A stretch of 64,000 bases of DNA from Bacteroidota bacterium (GCA_947457075.1 CANGUG010000002.1:1-64000), one strand, 5' to 3'; counted from the first letter of the stretch, positions 47,970-58,887 are shown. Program-made: numbers and translations. The notes: generated from the sequence alone by a model not told the origin.

Positions 47970-49139
47970 TTATTTCGTTGTAATGTTTTGACCGTCATAA
48001 AGTGACTGATATCCTTCGGTAATCATTTGTTCACCTGCATTTAATCCTGAAATAATTTCAATGTTATTGCCGTAAAATTCTCCGATTGTAATCATTTTTT
48101 TACGTGCAATTAAAATTCCTTTTTCTTTCACTGCTATATAAATAAACTTTCCTTTATCATCGTTTTGGATAAGGTTAATAGGAATGATAATAGCGTCTTT
48201 TTTAGAATAGTCTTTAATTTTAACTTGTACTAATTGATTAGGACGGAAATTCTTATCCAAAGGCAATTTAGCTTCTACAAAAAAGCTTCTACTTAAAGGA
48301 TCAATCACCGAACCTACTACATTTAATTTTCCTTCTACAGTTTTTTGAATATCAGGGAATATAAAAGTAGCTTCTGTACCTACTTTCACTTTACCTGCAT
48401 AGTTTTCAGGTACTGCACTAGTTAGTTTTAATTTATCGGTATTCACTATTTTAATTTGACCAGGACCTCCAAAAAGTTCACCAACTTTCACATTTACCTC
48501 TTCGGCAACGCCATCCACATCGCTGTAAACGCTTGTAAAAGATAATTGGTCTTTTGCCATACCCAATTGTTCGGTAGCTGCTTTTAATTGACTCGCACTT
48601 GCATCGGCATTGGTTTTAGCAGTCATTAATTGTATTTCACTGCCAATATTTTGTTCCCAAAGATTTTTTTGTTTCTCATAAACCGATTTTGCCAAAGCTG
48701 CTTGTGCTTTAACGGTTTCCAAGTTTTGTGCTGCTGCTGCTGCACTTTGCTTAATAAGCGTATTGTCTAATTGTAATATTAATTGACCTTTTCTTACACG
48801 GTCGCCTCTTTTAACATATAATGCTTTTACTTGACCACCACCCGCGCGAGGGGTAATATAAGAAACGCTTTCAGATTCTACCTTTCCTTGTAATTCAATA
48901 AAGTGATTAAACTCTTGATTGACAATTGGCGCCAATACCACTAAGGAAGCTTTAGCTTGCTCCTTACCACCTGCTTTTTCAATTTCTTTTTCAAGGTTGG
49001 CAATTTGGGCATTTAACTCTAAAGCCTGTTTTTTTAATTTTTCTAAATTACCTTTTTTTGCTTCAAGGCTATTGCCTCCACCGCATGCCACTGACAAAAA
49101 TGCTAATCCAATGGTCATTAATTTTAAACTATGTTTCAT
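47970..49139 (-). CDS. RND efflux periplasmic adaptor lipoprotein
   Basis: LSVACGGGN lipobox; VKALYVKRGDRVRKGQLILQLDNT. Confidence 0.92.
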   Translation of the reverse strand: MKHSLKLMTIGLAFLSVACGGGNSLEAKKGNLEKLKKQALELNAQIANLEKEIEKAGGKEQAKASLVVLAPIVNQEFNHFIELQGKVESESVSYITPRAGGGQVKALYVKRGDRVRKGQLILQLDNTLIKQSAAAAAQNLETVKAQAALAKSVYEKQKNLWEQNIGSEIQLMTAKTNADASASQLKAATEQLGMAKDQLSFTSVYSDVDGVAEEVNVKVGELFGGPGQIKIVNTDKLKLTSAVPENYAGKVKVGTEATFIFPDIQKTVEGKLNVVGSVIDPLSRSFFVEAKLPLDKNFRPNQLVQVKIKDYSKKDAIIIPINLIQNDDKGKFIYIAVKEKGILIARKKMITIGEFYGNNIEIISGLNAGEQMITEGYQSLYDGQNITTK

Positions 49140-49173
49140 TTGTATATATTTTGTATTTGAATGAATGGGATGA

Positions 49174-50511
49174 TTATAATTTACCTGTTGCTTTTAATAA
49201 ATCAACTTTAGCAATTAAGGCTGCATACAAGGCGTTCATAAAGTTATTTTGAGCGCTTACTAAGTCGGTTTGTGCAGCAGATATTTCGGTATTGGAACCA
49301 GTACCTGCTTCGTATTTCTTTTTAGTTTGTTGGAATACCTTTTCTGCCAACTCCATATTTTTCTTTTGGAATTGAACCGTTGCAACCGACGACATGTAGT
49401 TTAACTTAGCTTGGTTAATTTCATTGTCAATATTGTTTTTTAAACCCTCAATTTGGTTTTCAGTTTGCTTTAATTCTATTTTAGTTCTCTTTATACGCGC
49501 ATCTGTTGCAAAACCATTAAAAATAGGCAGGCTAACGTTTAAGCTCACTAAGGAAGTGGTAAACCAGTCACCTCCCTGAAAAAAATCAAACTTGGTTCTT
49601 TGCGCATTTTTTGAATAGGAACCTGACATGGAAATAGTGGGTAAATTGCTTAATTGATAGCGTTTAATATTATACTCATTCATTTTTTTAATGGTACTTA
49701 AGTATTGAAAGTCCTTACGTACACTGTATTCAAAATTATTTTCTGACAATACATCGTTGGTTAAACTGTTTTCATTAATAACATCGGTTAATACCAAGCT
49801 ATCTTTAACAGGCATACCCATTAACATTTTTAAACCCATAAAACCAATCGCTACGCTGTTATTTGCTTTTAATTTTTCTGTTTCTAAATTGTTTAATTGA
49901 ACACTAATTTTGTCCACATCTAATTTTTCAGCAAATCCATTTTTAAACATTATCTCAGCATCACGGGATAAAGTACGGATACGATTAATGTTGGCATCTA
50001 AAATATTTAGCTGTGTTTTACTAGCAGCAAGTTGGTAATATATTTTATAAATATTTCCTTTAATTGCTTCCTGTGTAAGTGCCGCATTTTTTCTTTGCAT
50101 GTCTAAGGAAGCAGCTCTTGCCTGAAGTGCAATAAATACCTGACCATCAAATAATAATTGTTGAATACTCGCTCCAAAATTGGCATTATACTTTGTACCA
50201 AATTGCACTGGTATAAAAGTTCCTGGCGCACCGCCAAATATTTGACCGGGCAATAAAGAAACTGGAATTTGAGTATAATTTACACCATTTAAATTAGTAT
50301 TAATGGTAGGTAAAGCAGCTCCAGCAATTTCTCTATTAGTTTGCGTTTGCACATCAATAGCTAATAAAGCGTTTCTTACTTGTACATTGTTTTTTTGTGC
50401 ATACTCGACACATTGTTCAAGTGAAAATGCATGTGTGGTTTTAGTTGAATCCTGCGCTATTGAAAAGCCAGTGATTGCAAAACCCATGATGAAGAAAAAT
50501 AGTTTTTTCAT
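49174..50511 (-). CDS. TolC-family outer membrane efflux protein
   Basis: FSLEQCVEYAQKNNVQVRNALL; KYEAGTGSNTEISAAQTDLVSAQNNFM. Confidence 0.9.
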   Translation of the reverse strand: MKKLFFFIMGFAITGFSIAQDSTKTTHAFSLEQCVEYAQKNNVQVRNALLAIDVQTQTNREIAGAALPTINTNLNGVNYTQIPVSLLPGQIFGGAPGTFIPVQFGTKYNANFGASIQQLLFDGQVFIALQARAASLDMQRKNAALTQEAIKGNIYKIYYQLAASKTQLNILDANINRIRTLSRDAEIMFKNGFAEKLDVDKISVQLNNLETEKLKANNSVAIGFMGLKMLMGMPVKDSLVLTDVINENSLTNDVLSENNFEYSVRKDFQYLSTIKKMNEYNIKRYQLSNLPTISMSGSYSKNAQRTKFDFFQGGDWFTTSLVSLNVSLPIFNGFATDARIKRTKIELKQTENQIEGLKNNIDNEINQAKLNYMSSVATVQFQKKNMELAEKVFQQTKKKYEAGTGSNTEISAAQTDLVSAQNNFMNALYAALIAKVDLLKATGKL

Positions 50512-50530
50512 TTTTATAGATTGCTTGTTT

Positions 50531-51178
50531 TTATTTTTTTATTTGTGTTGTTTCATCTTGCATTGCATTTGCAATTGTTGTTTCCTGATGTTTATATTTT
50601 TCCATTAATTCAATTCCTTTAATGGTCATCAAACCATAAACAAAGTTTTCTGTTATTTGCATGGTTACTTTGCCAATATCAAAACGACTAAATGGATACA
50701 GTTGTACATTGAAAGGAACAAAACTTGTTTCGAGACGGTAGATAGATAATATATCTGGATCAATATCCTTTCGGTAGAAACCCTCAGCGACTCCTTTCAT
50801 TAAGTTGTCTCTTATGATTTGATGCATAAAAACGTCCTTGTGTTTTTGGATGCGTTCAAATGCGTCGGGAAAATATTTAGCCAATTCTTGCATGGTCAAC
50901 GGATTCATGTTTTTGAACATTTGTTGGATGTCTTCTAAAAGCATGAACATTTCATGCACGGCATTGTCGGCAGTTTCCTGTGATGTTGTACATTTTAGGG
51001 ATTGCTCTTCTAGTTCCAAGTTGACCACCGCCATCACCAAAGTGTCCTTGTCCTTGTAAAACTGGTAAATGGTTTTTTTGCTGATACCCAATTGGTTGGC
51101 AATATCATCCATGGTAACATGTTTCACCCCGTTGTGAAGCATTAAATCCCTGGCTTTCAATAATATCCTGTTTTCCAT
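50531..51178 (-). CDS. TetR/AcrR-family regulator
   Basis: ILLKARDLMLHNGVKHVTMDDIANQLGISKKTIYQFYKDKDTLV. Confidence 0.92.
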   Translation of the reverse strand: MENRILLKARDLMLHNGVKHVTMDDIANQLGISKKTIYQFYKDKDTLVMAVVNLELEEQSLKCTTSQETADNAVHEMFMLLEDIQQMFKNMNPLTMQELAKYFPDAFERIQKHKDVFMHQIIRDNLMKGVAEGFYRKDIDPDILSIYRLETSFVPFNVQLYPFSRFDIGKVTMQITENFVYGLMTIKGIELMEKYKHQETTIANAMQDETTQIKK

Positions 51179-51203
51179 AGCTCAATTTGAGGCGCAAAAC
51201 TAT

Positions 51204-51231
51204 GGAAACTATTTTGGTTTTCAAAGTTTCC
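51204..51231. promoter_or_regulatory. Inverted repeat GGAAACT-N14-AGTTTCC upstream of the TetR gene (candidate operator)
   Basis: ggaaactattttggttttcaaagtttcc. Confidence 0.55.
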
Positions 51232-51301
51232 GAGCTTATTATTTGATTATTTGTGCTGAATGGTAAAAAAGGTGGAAATTTGCTAATCAAACCCAGCATT
51301 C

Positions 51302-51964
51302 ATGCAATCAATTAGGGAGAAATTCCAAAATAAGAAAGTAATAGCTTCCCTTGCGCAGTTATTTTTCCAGGGGGTCGTGTTATTAGCACCCATTGGGGTG
51401 ACAGTTTGGGTAATTGTAAGTTTGTTTAACTGGGTAGATAATTTTCTTCCCAATTTGTTGAACGTTTTGTTTCCGACCCAATTTGCCATGGTGGATGGTA
51501 GAATTCCAAAAGTTACCGGTTTAGGATTTATTGTAGCGATAGGGTTGGTATTACTAGTGGGTTGGTTATCCTCTTTGTTTTTTGTAGAAAGATTGGTTTC
51601 AGTCTTTGATAAAGTATTAGAAAAAACACCGGGCATAAAAATTATTTATTCATCGGTGAAAGATTTTTTAGAAGCTTTTGCAGGCAATAAGAAAAAATTT
51701 GATCAACCTGTTTTAGTGAATGTGGATGCGCCTGATGTATGGAGGGTTGGTTTTATTACACAGGAGTCCACCGATCATTTTGGATTAGCAGAACATTTTA
51801 CAGTGTATGTTCCTCATTCTTATGCCATTTCAGGAATTACATATATCGTGCCTGCTTCCAAAATAAAAAAATTACCTAAGGGTGTTTCGGCGGGAGAAGC
51901 AATGAAATATGTGGTTTCAGGAGGCGTAACTACAGTGGACGATGAGGAAGTGAAAGATGCATAA
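51302..51964 (+). CDS. DUF502-family membrane protein
   Basis: LFFQGVVLLAPIGVTVWVIVSLFNWVDNFLP; TPGIKIIYSSVKDFLEAF. Confidence 0.85.
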   Translation: MQSIREKFQNKKVIASLAQLFFQGVVLLAPIGVTVWVIVSLFNWVDNFLPNLLNVLFPTQFAMVDGRIPKVTGLGFIVAIGLVLLVGWLSSLFFVERLVSVFDKVLEKTPGIKIIYSSVKDFLEAFAGNKKKFDQPVLVNVDAPDVWRVGFITQESTDHFGLAEHFTVYVPHSYAISGITYIVPASKIKKLPKGVSAGEAMKYVVSGGVTTVDDEEVKDA

Positions 51965-52044
51965 GCATCTTTCGATGTGCGCAAGAGTAATTGCATATTT
52001 CGATGTGAAGAAAAATTGAATAAAGAAAAAATAATTTGAGCTTA

Positions 52045-53103
52045 ATGCATCTACATAATTTTAATTCAGGCCCCGCCATTTTACCAAAGGAAGTGTTAGA
52101 GGAAGCGGCAGCGGCGATACATAATTTTAATAACACAGGATTATCCATTTTAGAAATAGGCCATCGTACCAGTTGGTTTGTGGAAGTAGTGGAAGAAGCG
52201 AAGGCTACGGTAAAAAAATTAATGAATCTAGGTGCAGACTACGAGGTACTTTTTTTACAAGGGGGCGCCACTATGCAGTTTATGCAAGTACCTTTAAATT
52301 TATTAGATGAAAATGGAATGGCTGCCATTTGTGACAATGGTGTATGGGGAAACAAAGCGGTTGCAGCAGCAAAATTATATGGACCAGTAACTGTGGTGGC
52401 AGACAGCGCTGATAAAAAACATACCTATTTAAAAAAGGATTTGACTTTACCAGCCGGTACTACTTATTTGCATATTACCACCAATAATACAGTGGAGGGA
52501 ACCCAATGGCATCAATACCCTCAGGTGAATGTCCCATTAATTGGGGACATGAGTTCTGATATATTTTGTCGTCCTATACAGTTTGATCAGTTTGACTTAA
52601 TTTATGCTGGAGCGCAAAAAAATATGGGCGCTGCAGGGGTCACTCTGGTGGTAATTAAAAAATCATTACTTGGAAAAGTAAACAGAAAAATTCCTGCCAT
52701 CTTAGATTATCAAAAACATATTGATGCAGGCTCCCTTTTAAACACACCTCCTGTTTTTTCGATATATGTAAGTTTGCTTACTTTAAGGTGGATTGAAAAA
52801 GAAGGTGGTTTGGTGGAGATGGAAAAACGAAACAAGGAAAAAGCGGAATTATTATATTCAACCATCGATGCACATCCAGCATTTTATTGTCCTATCGAAA
52901 AAGAAGATCGAAGCATTATGAATGCAGTATTCTTTTTAACCGATCCAGCAAAAGAAGCAACTTTTTTAACATTGTGTAAACAACAAGGAATGATTGGTGT
53001 AAAGGGATATAGAACCGTGGGAGGAATAAGAGTTAGTATGTATAATGCATTGCCTTTGAGCAGTGTACAAGCCTTCTGTGATTTAATGAATACTTTTTCT
53101 TAA
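52045..53103 (+). CDS. serC: Phosphoserine transaminase
   Basis: MHLHNFNSGPAILPKEVLEEA; LFLQGGATMQFMQVPLNLL; YAGAQKNMGAAGVTLVVI; start moved to the ATG at 52045. Confidence 0.95.
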   Translation: MHLHNFNSGPAILPKEVLEEAAAAIHNFNNTGLSILEIGHRTSWFVEVVEEAKATVKKLMNLGADYEVLFLQGGATMQFMQVPLNLLDENGMAAICDNGVWGNKAVAAAKLYGPVTVVADSADKKHTYLKKDLTLPAGTTYLHITTNNTVEGTQWHQYPQVNVPLIGDMSSDIFCRPIQFDQFDLIYAGAQKNMGAAGVTLVVIKKSLLGKVNRKIPAILDYQKHIDAGSLLNTPPVFSIYVSLLTLRWIEKEGGLVEMEKRNKEKAELLYSTIDAHPAFYCPIEKEDRSIMNAVFFLTDPAKEATFLTLCKQQGMIGVKGYRTVGGIRVSMYNALPLSSVQAFCDLMNTFS

Positions 53104-53166
53104 ATATTTTTCTATAAAGCGTTTCAAAAAAATTTTTACTCCAAAAAAAGAACGATATTTGCGCCC

Positions 53167-54429
53167 ATGGCAAAAATTAGACCCTTTGAAGCGCTTCGCC
53201 CACAGCCTCAGTTAGCGAAGCAAGTTGCAAGTAAACCATACGACGTTTTAAATAGTGCAGAAGCAAAAGTGGAGGCAGTAGGAAATGCTTATTCTTTTTT
53301 ACATATCACCAAAAGTGAAATTGATTTACCAGAATCAGTGGACATACATAGTCAACAAGTTTATGATTTAGCATTAGAAAATTTAAATGCTTTTGTGCAA
53401 AGAGATGTGTTATTTAAAGAATCAAAACCTTGTTATTATATTTATCAATTAATAATGGATGGAAGAGCGCAAACAGGATTGGTTTGTGTGAGCAGTATTG
53501 ATGATTATAATAATGACATTATTAAAAAGCACGAGTTTACTCGACCTGAGAAAGAGCAGGATAGAATTAACCATATTAAAACAACGGGTGCACAAACAGG
53601 CAATGTTTTTTTAGCCTACCGTAACCAAGCTAATATTGATACCTTAATTGAAAAGTGGAAGACGAATAAAAACCCGGTTTATGATTTTACAGCCGATGAT
53701 GGTATTCAGCATACGGTTTGGGCGGTAAGTGATGAAACCATTATTGATCAAATCACAATGTTGTTTGAAACCGAAGTGCCTTGCACATACATTGCGGATG
53801 GACACCATCGGGCTGCTTCTGCTGCAAAAGTAAAATTAGCTTTAGGTGAAGCCAATGCGCAGCATTCGGATGCTTCAACAAATACATCAACCGGCCCCAA
53901 CTATTTCCTGACCACTTTATTCCCTTCTAACCAATTACATATCATGGACTACAACCGTGTGGTAAAGGATTTGAATGGACATTCTGTTGAATCTTTTGTG
54001 GCTGCATTGGCCAATGAGTTTGACATAGTGGAACATGAAGGAGCGTATAAGCCTACTGAATTGCATAATTTTGGAATGTATATCGCTGGTCAATGGTATA
54101 TGCTAAAAGCAAAACCGGGAACCTATAACGACGCGGACCCAATTGGCGTTTTAGATGTAACCATTTTATCCAATAATATTTTAGCTAAATTATTAGGCAT
54201 TCAGGATCAAAGAACCGACAAACGTATTGATTTTGTGGGCGGTATCAGAGGGTTGGCCGAATTGGAAAAGCGAGTGGATAGCGGTGAAATGCAATTGGCG
54301 TTTAGCTTGTACCCGGTGACTATTCATCAATTGTTTAACATTGCTGATGCGGGCGAAGTAATGCCACCTAAAAGTACTTGGTTTGAACCCAAATTGAGAG
54401 ACGGATTATTAACGCATTTAATTTACTAG
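53167..54429 (+). CDS. DUF1015-family protein
   Basis: AKIRPFEALRPQPQLAKQVASKPYDVLN; TYIADGHHRAASAAK. Confidence 0.9.
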   Translation: MAKIRPFEALRPQPQLAKQVASKPYDVLNSAEAKVEAVGNAYSFLHITKSEIDLPESVDIHSQQVYDLALENLNAFVQRDVLFKESKPCYYIYQLIMDGRAQTGLVCVSSIDDYNNDIIKKHEFTRPEKEQDRINHIKTTGAQTGNVFLAYRNQANIDTLIEKWKTNKNPVYDFTADDGIQHTVWAVSDETIIDQITMLFETEVPCTYIADGHHRAASAAKVKLALGEANAQHSDASTNTSTGPNYFLTTLFPSNQLHIMDYNRVVKDLNGHSVESFVAALANEFDIVEHEGAYKPTELHNFGMYIAGQWYMLKAKPGTYNDADPIGVLDVTILSNNILAKLLGIQDQRTDKRIDFVGGIRGLAELEKRVDSGEMQLAFSLYPVTIHQLFNIADAGEVMPPKSTWFEPKLRDGLLTHLIY

Positions 54430-54450
54430 TCCATTTATATACCTTATTTA

Positions 54451-54476
54451 AACCCGGCCAATAGCCGGGTTTTTTA
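54451..54476 (+). terminator. Rho-independent terminator
   Basis: aacccggc caata gccgggttttttat. Confidence 0.85.
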
Positions 54477-54538
54477 TGCGCATAATTCTTTTTTTTCTGC
54501 GTCTTTTTGAGTATTTTGTTATACAATTTTGCTTGACT

Positions 54539-56323
54539 ATGGAATGTAAAAGACTATTCGATTGTATCGAACATCAATTAAACAATTTTCCCAAAGAGGA
54601 TATGTTGTCTGCCAAAGAAAATGGCCAATGGAAATCCTATTCAACAAAGGAAATTGCTCAAAATGTAAATGAACTTAGTGCGGGCTTATTAAGCCTTGGT
54701 TTATCAGCTAATGATTTTACACCAGAGGGCAGTGATAAAATTGCGATCATTAGTGCGAACCGACCTGAATGGTTAATTGCTGATATGGCCGCACAGCAAT
54801 TGGGTATTATTTGGGTACCGGTGTATCCTACCACTAATCCATTAGAACTTACTTTTATTCTTAATGATGCTTCGGTACAATATATGTTTGCAAGCAGTAA
54901 GGATTTATATGATAAAGTAATGTCTATTAAGGATCAAGTAGCCTGTTTAAAAGAAGTATATACTTTTGATAAAATAGATGGAGCAAAACATTGGACGGAA
55001 TTAAAAAATAAGGATGCTAATAAATTAGCCGAAGTAGATGCTATTAAAAAATCGATTCCAGTTGATCAAGTAGCTACTTTTATTTATACCTCAGGTACGA
55101 CAGGTACACCTAAGGGAGTAATGTTAACGCATCGCAATATTTATTTTAATTTACAAATGGGAAAAGAAAGTTTTCCGTTCCCAGATGCGCCAACACAAAA
55201 GGTATTAAGCTTTTTGCCATTGAATCATATTTTTGAAAAAGTGGCTTCCTATATTTATATGTTTAGCGGAATGAGTATTTATTACGCTGAAAACTTAGAA
55301 ACCATTGCTGATAATTTAAGAGAAATAAAACCCGATGGATTCTCGACTGTGCCAAGATTATTGGAAAAAGTATTTGAAAAAATAATGTTGAAAGGCGAAG
55401 AGTTAACGGGCGTAAAAAGAAAATTATTTTTTTGGGCAGTGGCATTGGCTGAACAATATGACAATCAACATCATGGCTCTTGGTGGTACCAACAAAAATT
55501 AAAAATCGCCAATAAATTAATTTTTAGCAAATGGCGTGAGGCTTTAGGTGGCAATGTAAAATTCATTGTAACAGGTGGTGCTGCTTGTCAAGTAAAATTA
55601 TTGCGCATCTTTAATGCTGCACAAATACCTGTTTATGAAGGATACGGCCCTACTGAAAACAGCCCTATCATTAGTATTAATTTTAGAACACCGGATGGTA
55701 CTAAATACGGAACCGTAGGTCATGTTATAAAAGGAGTGGAATTAAAGTTAGAGGCCGATGGTGAAATATGTGTAGCGGGTCCAAGCGTGATGTTGGGCTA
55801 TTATAAGCGCCCCGACTTAACTGCTGAAACCATTATTGATGGATGGTTGCACACCGGTGACATAGGTACTTTAGAAGACGGTAAATATTTAAAAATCACC
55901 GATCGTAAAAAAGAATTATTTAAAACCAGTGGCGGAAAGTATGTGGCACCGCAGCCCATTGAAAATAAAATGAAAGAAAGTCCTTTCATTGAGCAAATCG
56001 TATTAATAGGGGACAACAAAAGGTTTGTAAGTGCTTTGATTGTGCCAGGTTTTACAAAATTAATGGACTGGGCAAAGCAACATGGCATTGAATATACCAG
56101 CAATGAGGAAATCATTAAAAACAGTATGGTGTTAACCATGATTGGAGACATTGTTGATGAGTACAATCAATTATTTAATCAAGTAGAACAAGTAAAAAAG
56201 TTCACCTTAATACCAAGGGAGTTTACGATTGACAAAGGGGAGATGACACCTAAATTAAGTATCCGCAGAAAAGTGATATTAAATAATTTCGAAAAAGAAA
56301 TTGAAGTCATGTATGCTTCTTAA
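54539..56323 (+). CDS. AMP-dependent long-chain acyl-CoA synthetase
   Basis: FIYTSGTTGTPKGVMLTHRN; GYGPTENSP; GWLHTGDIG; start moved to the ATG at 54539. Confidence 0.93.
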   Translation: MECKRLFDCIEHQLNNFPKEDMLSAKENGQWKSYSTKEIAQNVNELSAGLLSLGLSANDFTPEGSDKIAIISANRPEWLIADMAAQQLGIIWVPVYPTTNPLELTFILNDASVQYMFASSKDLYDKVMSIKDQVACLKEVYTFDKIDGAKHWTELKNKDANKLAEVDAIKKSIPVDQVATFIYTSGTTGTPKGVMLTHRNIYFNLQMGKESFPFPDAPTQKVLSFLPLNHIFEKVASYIYMFSGMSIYYAENLETIADNLREIKPDGFSTVPRLLEKVFEKIMLKGEELTGVKRKLFFWAVALAEQYDNQHHGSWWYQQKLKIANKLIFSKWREALGGNVKFIVTGGAACQVKLLRIFNAAQIPVYEGYGPTENSPIISINFRTPDGTKYGTVGHVIKGVELKLEADGEICVAGPSVMLGYYKRPDLTAETIIDGWLHTGDIGTLEDGKYLKITDRKKELFKTSGGKYVAPQPIENKMKESPFIEQIVLIGDNKRFVSALIVPGFTKLMDWAKQHGIEYTSNEEIIKNSMVLTMIGDIVDEYNQLFNQVEQVKKFTLIPREFTIDKGEMTPKLSIRRKVILNNFEKEIEVMYAS

Positions 56324-56345
56324 TTTAAACTGCATTTAAAACCCT

Positions 56346-57227
56346 TTGTTCGCAATGAAAAACATATTACTCGCTTTTTTGATTAATTGTGTATTTGTTT
56401 TTCCATTAAATGCCCAGACCAAGGTAGCGGGCTATGCTTTAAATGTAGCAGAAACTAATCCCTACTTTAACTATAAAGGAAAATTAATAATAGTTGGTGG
56501 CGGCTCAATGCCAGATTCTTTATTTGAATTTTTTGCAGCCCATTGCGGTGGCAAGAATGAACCCATTGTATATATACCTACTGCAACAAAAGACGAAAAG
56601 TATATCCAAGAAGGCGGACATCTTGTAAAATTTACATCTAGGGGATTTACCAATTTATCAACCATACATACTAGAGATAAAGCCAAAGCTGATGCACCAG
56701 AGTATATTGCATTAATGAGAAAGGCAAAGGGTATTTTTTTTGGTGGTGGTGACCAGGACCTGATTGCCGAAGCCTATGGGGGCACTCAATTGTATCAGGA
56801 AATGCTTGCTTTATTGGATAGAGGTGGTGTGATTATGGGAACTTCAGCAGGGGCAACCATTATGGGTGCATTATTGGTTGGGGGTGATGCAAGAAAAGAC
56901 CTCACTAAATATTATTCATTTAAACCTGCTTTTTCCTTTATCCAAAAAGTAGATATTGACCAACATGTATTGGTACGTAATAGACAATTTGATTTAATTC
57001 CGGTGATTGAATCCAATCCTACTCATTTAGGCGTTGCCATCGATGAGTCAACTGCTATAATTGTGGAAGGCAATCAATTTAAAGTTTGGGGCAATTCCTA
57101 TGTAATGGTTTATGACGCAAAAGATTGGGCCAATCAAAAAGCCAAGTGGGGTAAAGTGGTAAAGCCTTTTACCATGCTTTCTTCAGGACAAGTATTTGAT
57201 TTAACTACGCAACAGGTAAAAAAGTAA
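56346..57227 (+). CDS. Exported cyanophycinase-like S51 peptidase
   Basis: Signal peptide; GKLIIVGGGSMPD; GIFFGGGDQDLI; VIMGTSAGATIMG. Confidence 0.85.
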   Translation: MFAMKNILLAFLINCVFVFPLNAQTKVAGYALNVAETNPYFNYKGKLIIVGGGSMPDSLFEFFAAHCGGKNEPIVYIPTATKDEKYIQEGGHLVKFTSRGFTNLSTIHTRDKAKADAPEYIALMRKAKGIFFGGGDQDLIAEAYGGTQLYQEMLALLDRGGVIMGTSAGATIMGALLVGGDARKDLTKYYSFKPAFSFIQKVDIDQHVLVRNRQFDLIPVIESNPTHLGVAIDESTAIIVEGNQFKVWGNSYVMVYDAKDWANQKAKWGKVVKPFTMLSSGQVFDLTTQQVKK

Positions 57228-57230
57228 AGA

Positions 57231-58760
57231 CTATTTTAAAGCGCTTTTTTCCTTAATAATAGTTTGCACATCTTTGTTTTGAATTTTACTTTCTAACCAA
57301 GAAATAATATCCAAATACATAAAGGCACGGCTCTCTAATTTATTTTTTTCAAGTGGCTTGAGTTTAACAAGTAATTCTTGGAAGGAAGCCTTCTTCCCTG
57401 ACTGAATAGTGCTACGTAAAAAGTTAAATAATATACTCTCTACTTCTCCTAAGTTTTTCATTTTTGACATAAAACGGAAAACCGATTTGGACAAGTAGGT
57501 TACTACTTCCATATTGCCTAATTCATAATGTGCAATTAAATGCAATAAGCGTGCATAACATTGTAAGTCATCACGCAGATTCAATTTCCAATTAATTATT
57601 CGGTTTAAATAATCAATTGTTTTTTCGGCATTACCTGCGCCAAAATACAAACAGGCTATTTTATAATAGAACACCAAAACGCGGTGACTATCCATGTACA
57701 TTTCAATTTCCTTTAGCTTTTCTTCCATGGCTGGAACCATTGTCAAACCCTCACTAAAAGTACCTTCTAGAAAGTGCTGGTTAATTTTACCAATGTATAA
57801 ATAAACAAAGGACTGGATTAAATTATTTTTATTATTAAGTACTATAGGTGTTTCGCTAAAGTTTTCTAATAGCGCAATGGTTTCTTTAAATTTATCAATG
57901 TTTTTTAAATCAAAGTGTGCACTAATTAAATTGTGTAAGCCTTTAATGTATTGCGCAGATTCAATCAACTGCATATTTTCATTCTGCTCAAAAAGGTCAA
58001 CCCATTTTTGTGCGTATCTATAATGCATTAAAAAATCCTGTGTAATAAAACCAAACCAACATTGGCATTGGTATAAATAAAGTCTTTCATAAAATCCTTT
58101 TGCCTGCTTAACCCTTTCTAAAATCGGATCCTGCATAAGTGCGTCCAAAGTGATTCTATCTTCCTGATTACGCGCATGTCCATGTTGAATATACCAACCA
58201 TACAATTGTAAACTAAGATTAGATGTTTTTGCAATTAGCTCCAAGCGCTCATTGGCCTCATCAATTTCATCACTTAACTGCTTCGCTCTGTCTTGCATAC
58301 TTCTTGTGATATGCAAGGACTCAATTTTCTTTTCCAAAAACAATACCTGCAATAAAAAAGTAACCTGGTTATTTTGCTTAGTCAAGGATTTTATTTTATC
58401 CAGTAATCTTAAGCTTTGTAGGTAAAGTCCTTTATTGTATAAAATTTTGGCATGGTCTAATTGTTCGTGAATTTGTAAGTCGATGTTTTCACTTTGCTTA
58501 AGGATTCTTAAGCTGGATAAAATTTGATCGTATAAATGCGCCTTAAGGTTGGACAGCTGTTGTTTTTGAATGGATTCGTTTTTGCGCAGTAATTCCTCCT
58601 CATCATATTCCTTCATTTTGTCTAAAGCGTCAAAAAGCTGTACAATTTTCAAATCAGCGGACGCGGAGTTTCGGGCAGCATACAACTTAAAGTTGCGCTT
58701 TTCCCCTTTTTCAAGGGATTTGACCAAAATATATAGTGCGTCGGTGCTTAGGTTGGGCAT
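57231..58760 (-). CDS. Hypothetical helical-repeat (TPR-like) protein
   Basis: Long helical protein with TPR-like periodicity; no clear family recognised. Confidence 0.6.
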   Translation of the reverse strand: MPNLSTDALYILVKSLEKGEKRNFKLYAARNSASADLKIVQLFDALDKMKEYDEEELLRKNESIQKQQLSNLKAHLYDQILSSLRILKQSENIDLQIHEQLDHAKILYNKGLYLQSLRLLDKIKSLTKQNNQVTFLLQVLFLEKKIESLHITRSMQDRAKQLSDEIDEANERLELIAKTSNLSLQLYGWYIQHGHARNQEDRITLDALMQDPILERVKQAKGFYERLYLYQCQCWFGFITQDFLMHYRYAQKWVDLFEQNENMQLIESAQYIKGLHNLISAHFDLKNIDKFKETIALLENFSETPIVLNNKNNLIQSFVYLYIGKINQHFLEGTFSEGLTMVPAMEEKLKEIEMYMDSHRVLVFYYKIACLYFGAGNAEKTIDYLNRIINWKLNLRDDLQCYARLLHLIAHYELGNMEVVTYLSKSVFRFMSKMKNLGEVESILFNFLRSTIQSGKKASFQELLVKLKPLEKNKLESRAFMYLDIISWLESKIQNKDVQTIIKEKSALK

Positions 58761-58850
58761 CGTAGCTGATTTTAACTCAAGTTATTGAAAATCAATTAAT
58801 TAATCTAAAAATAGTATGCTTATACATTGTAAAATAGGCATAAAAATGAT

Positions 58851-58886
58851 GTGAATTACTTGTTAATATGGGGTATTTTTAAATAG
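58851..58886 (+). CDS. Possible 11-codon leader ORF (GTG start) with Leu-Leu-Ile codons
   Basis: gtg aat tac ttg tta ata tgg ggt att ttt aaa tag; very short, speculative. Confidence 0.2.
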   Translation: MNYLLIWGIFK

Positions 58887-58887
58887 T

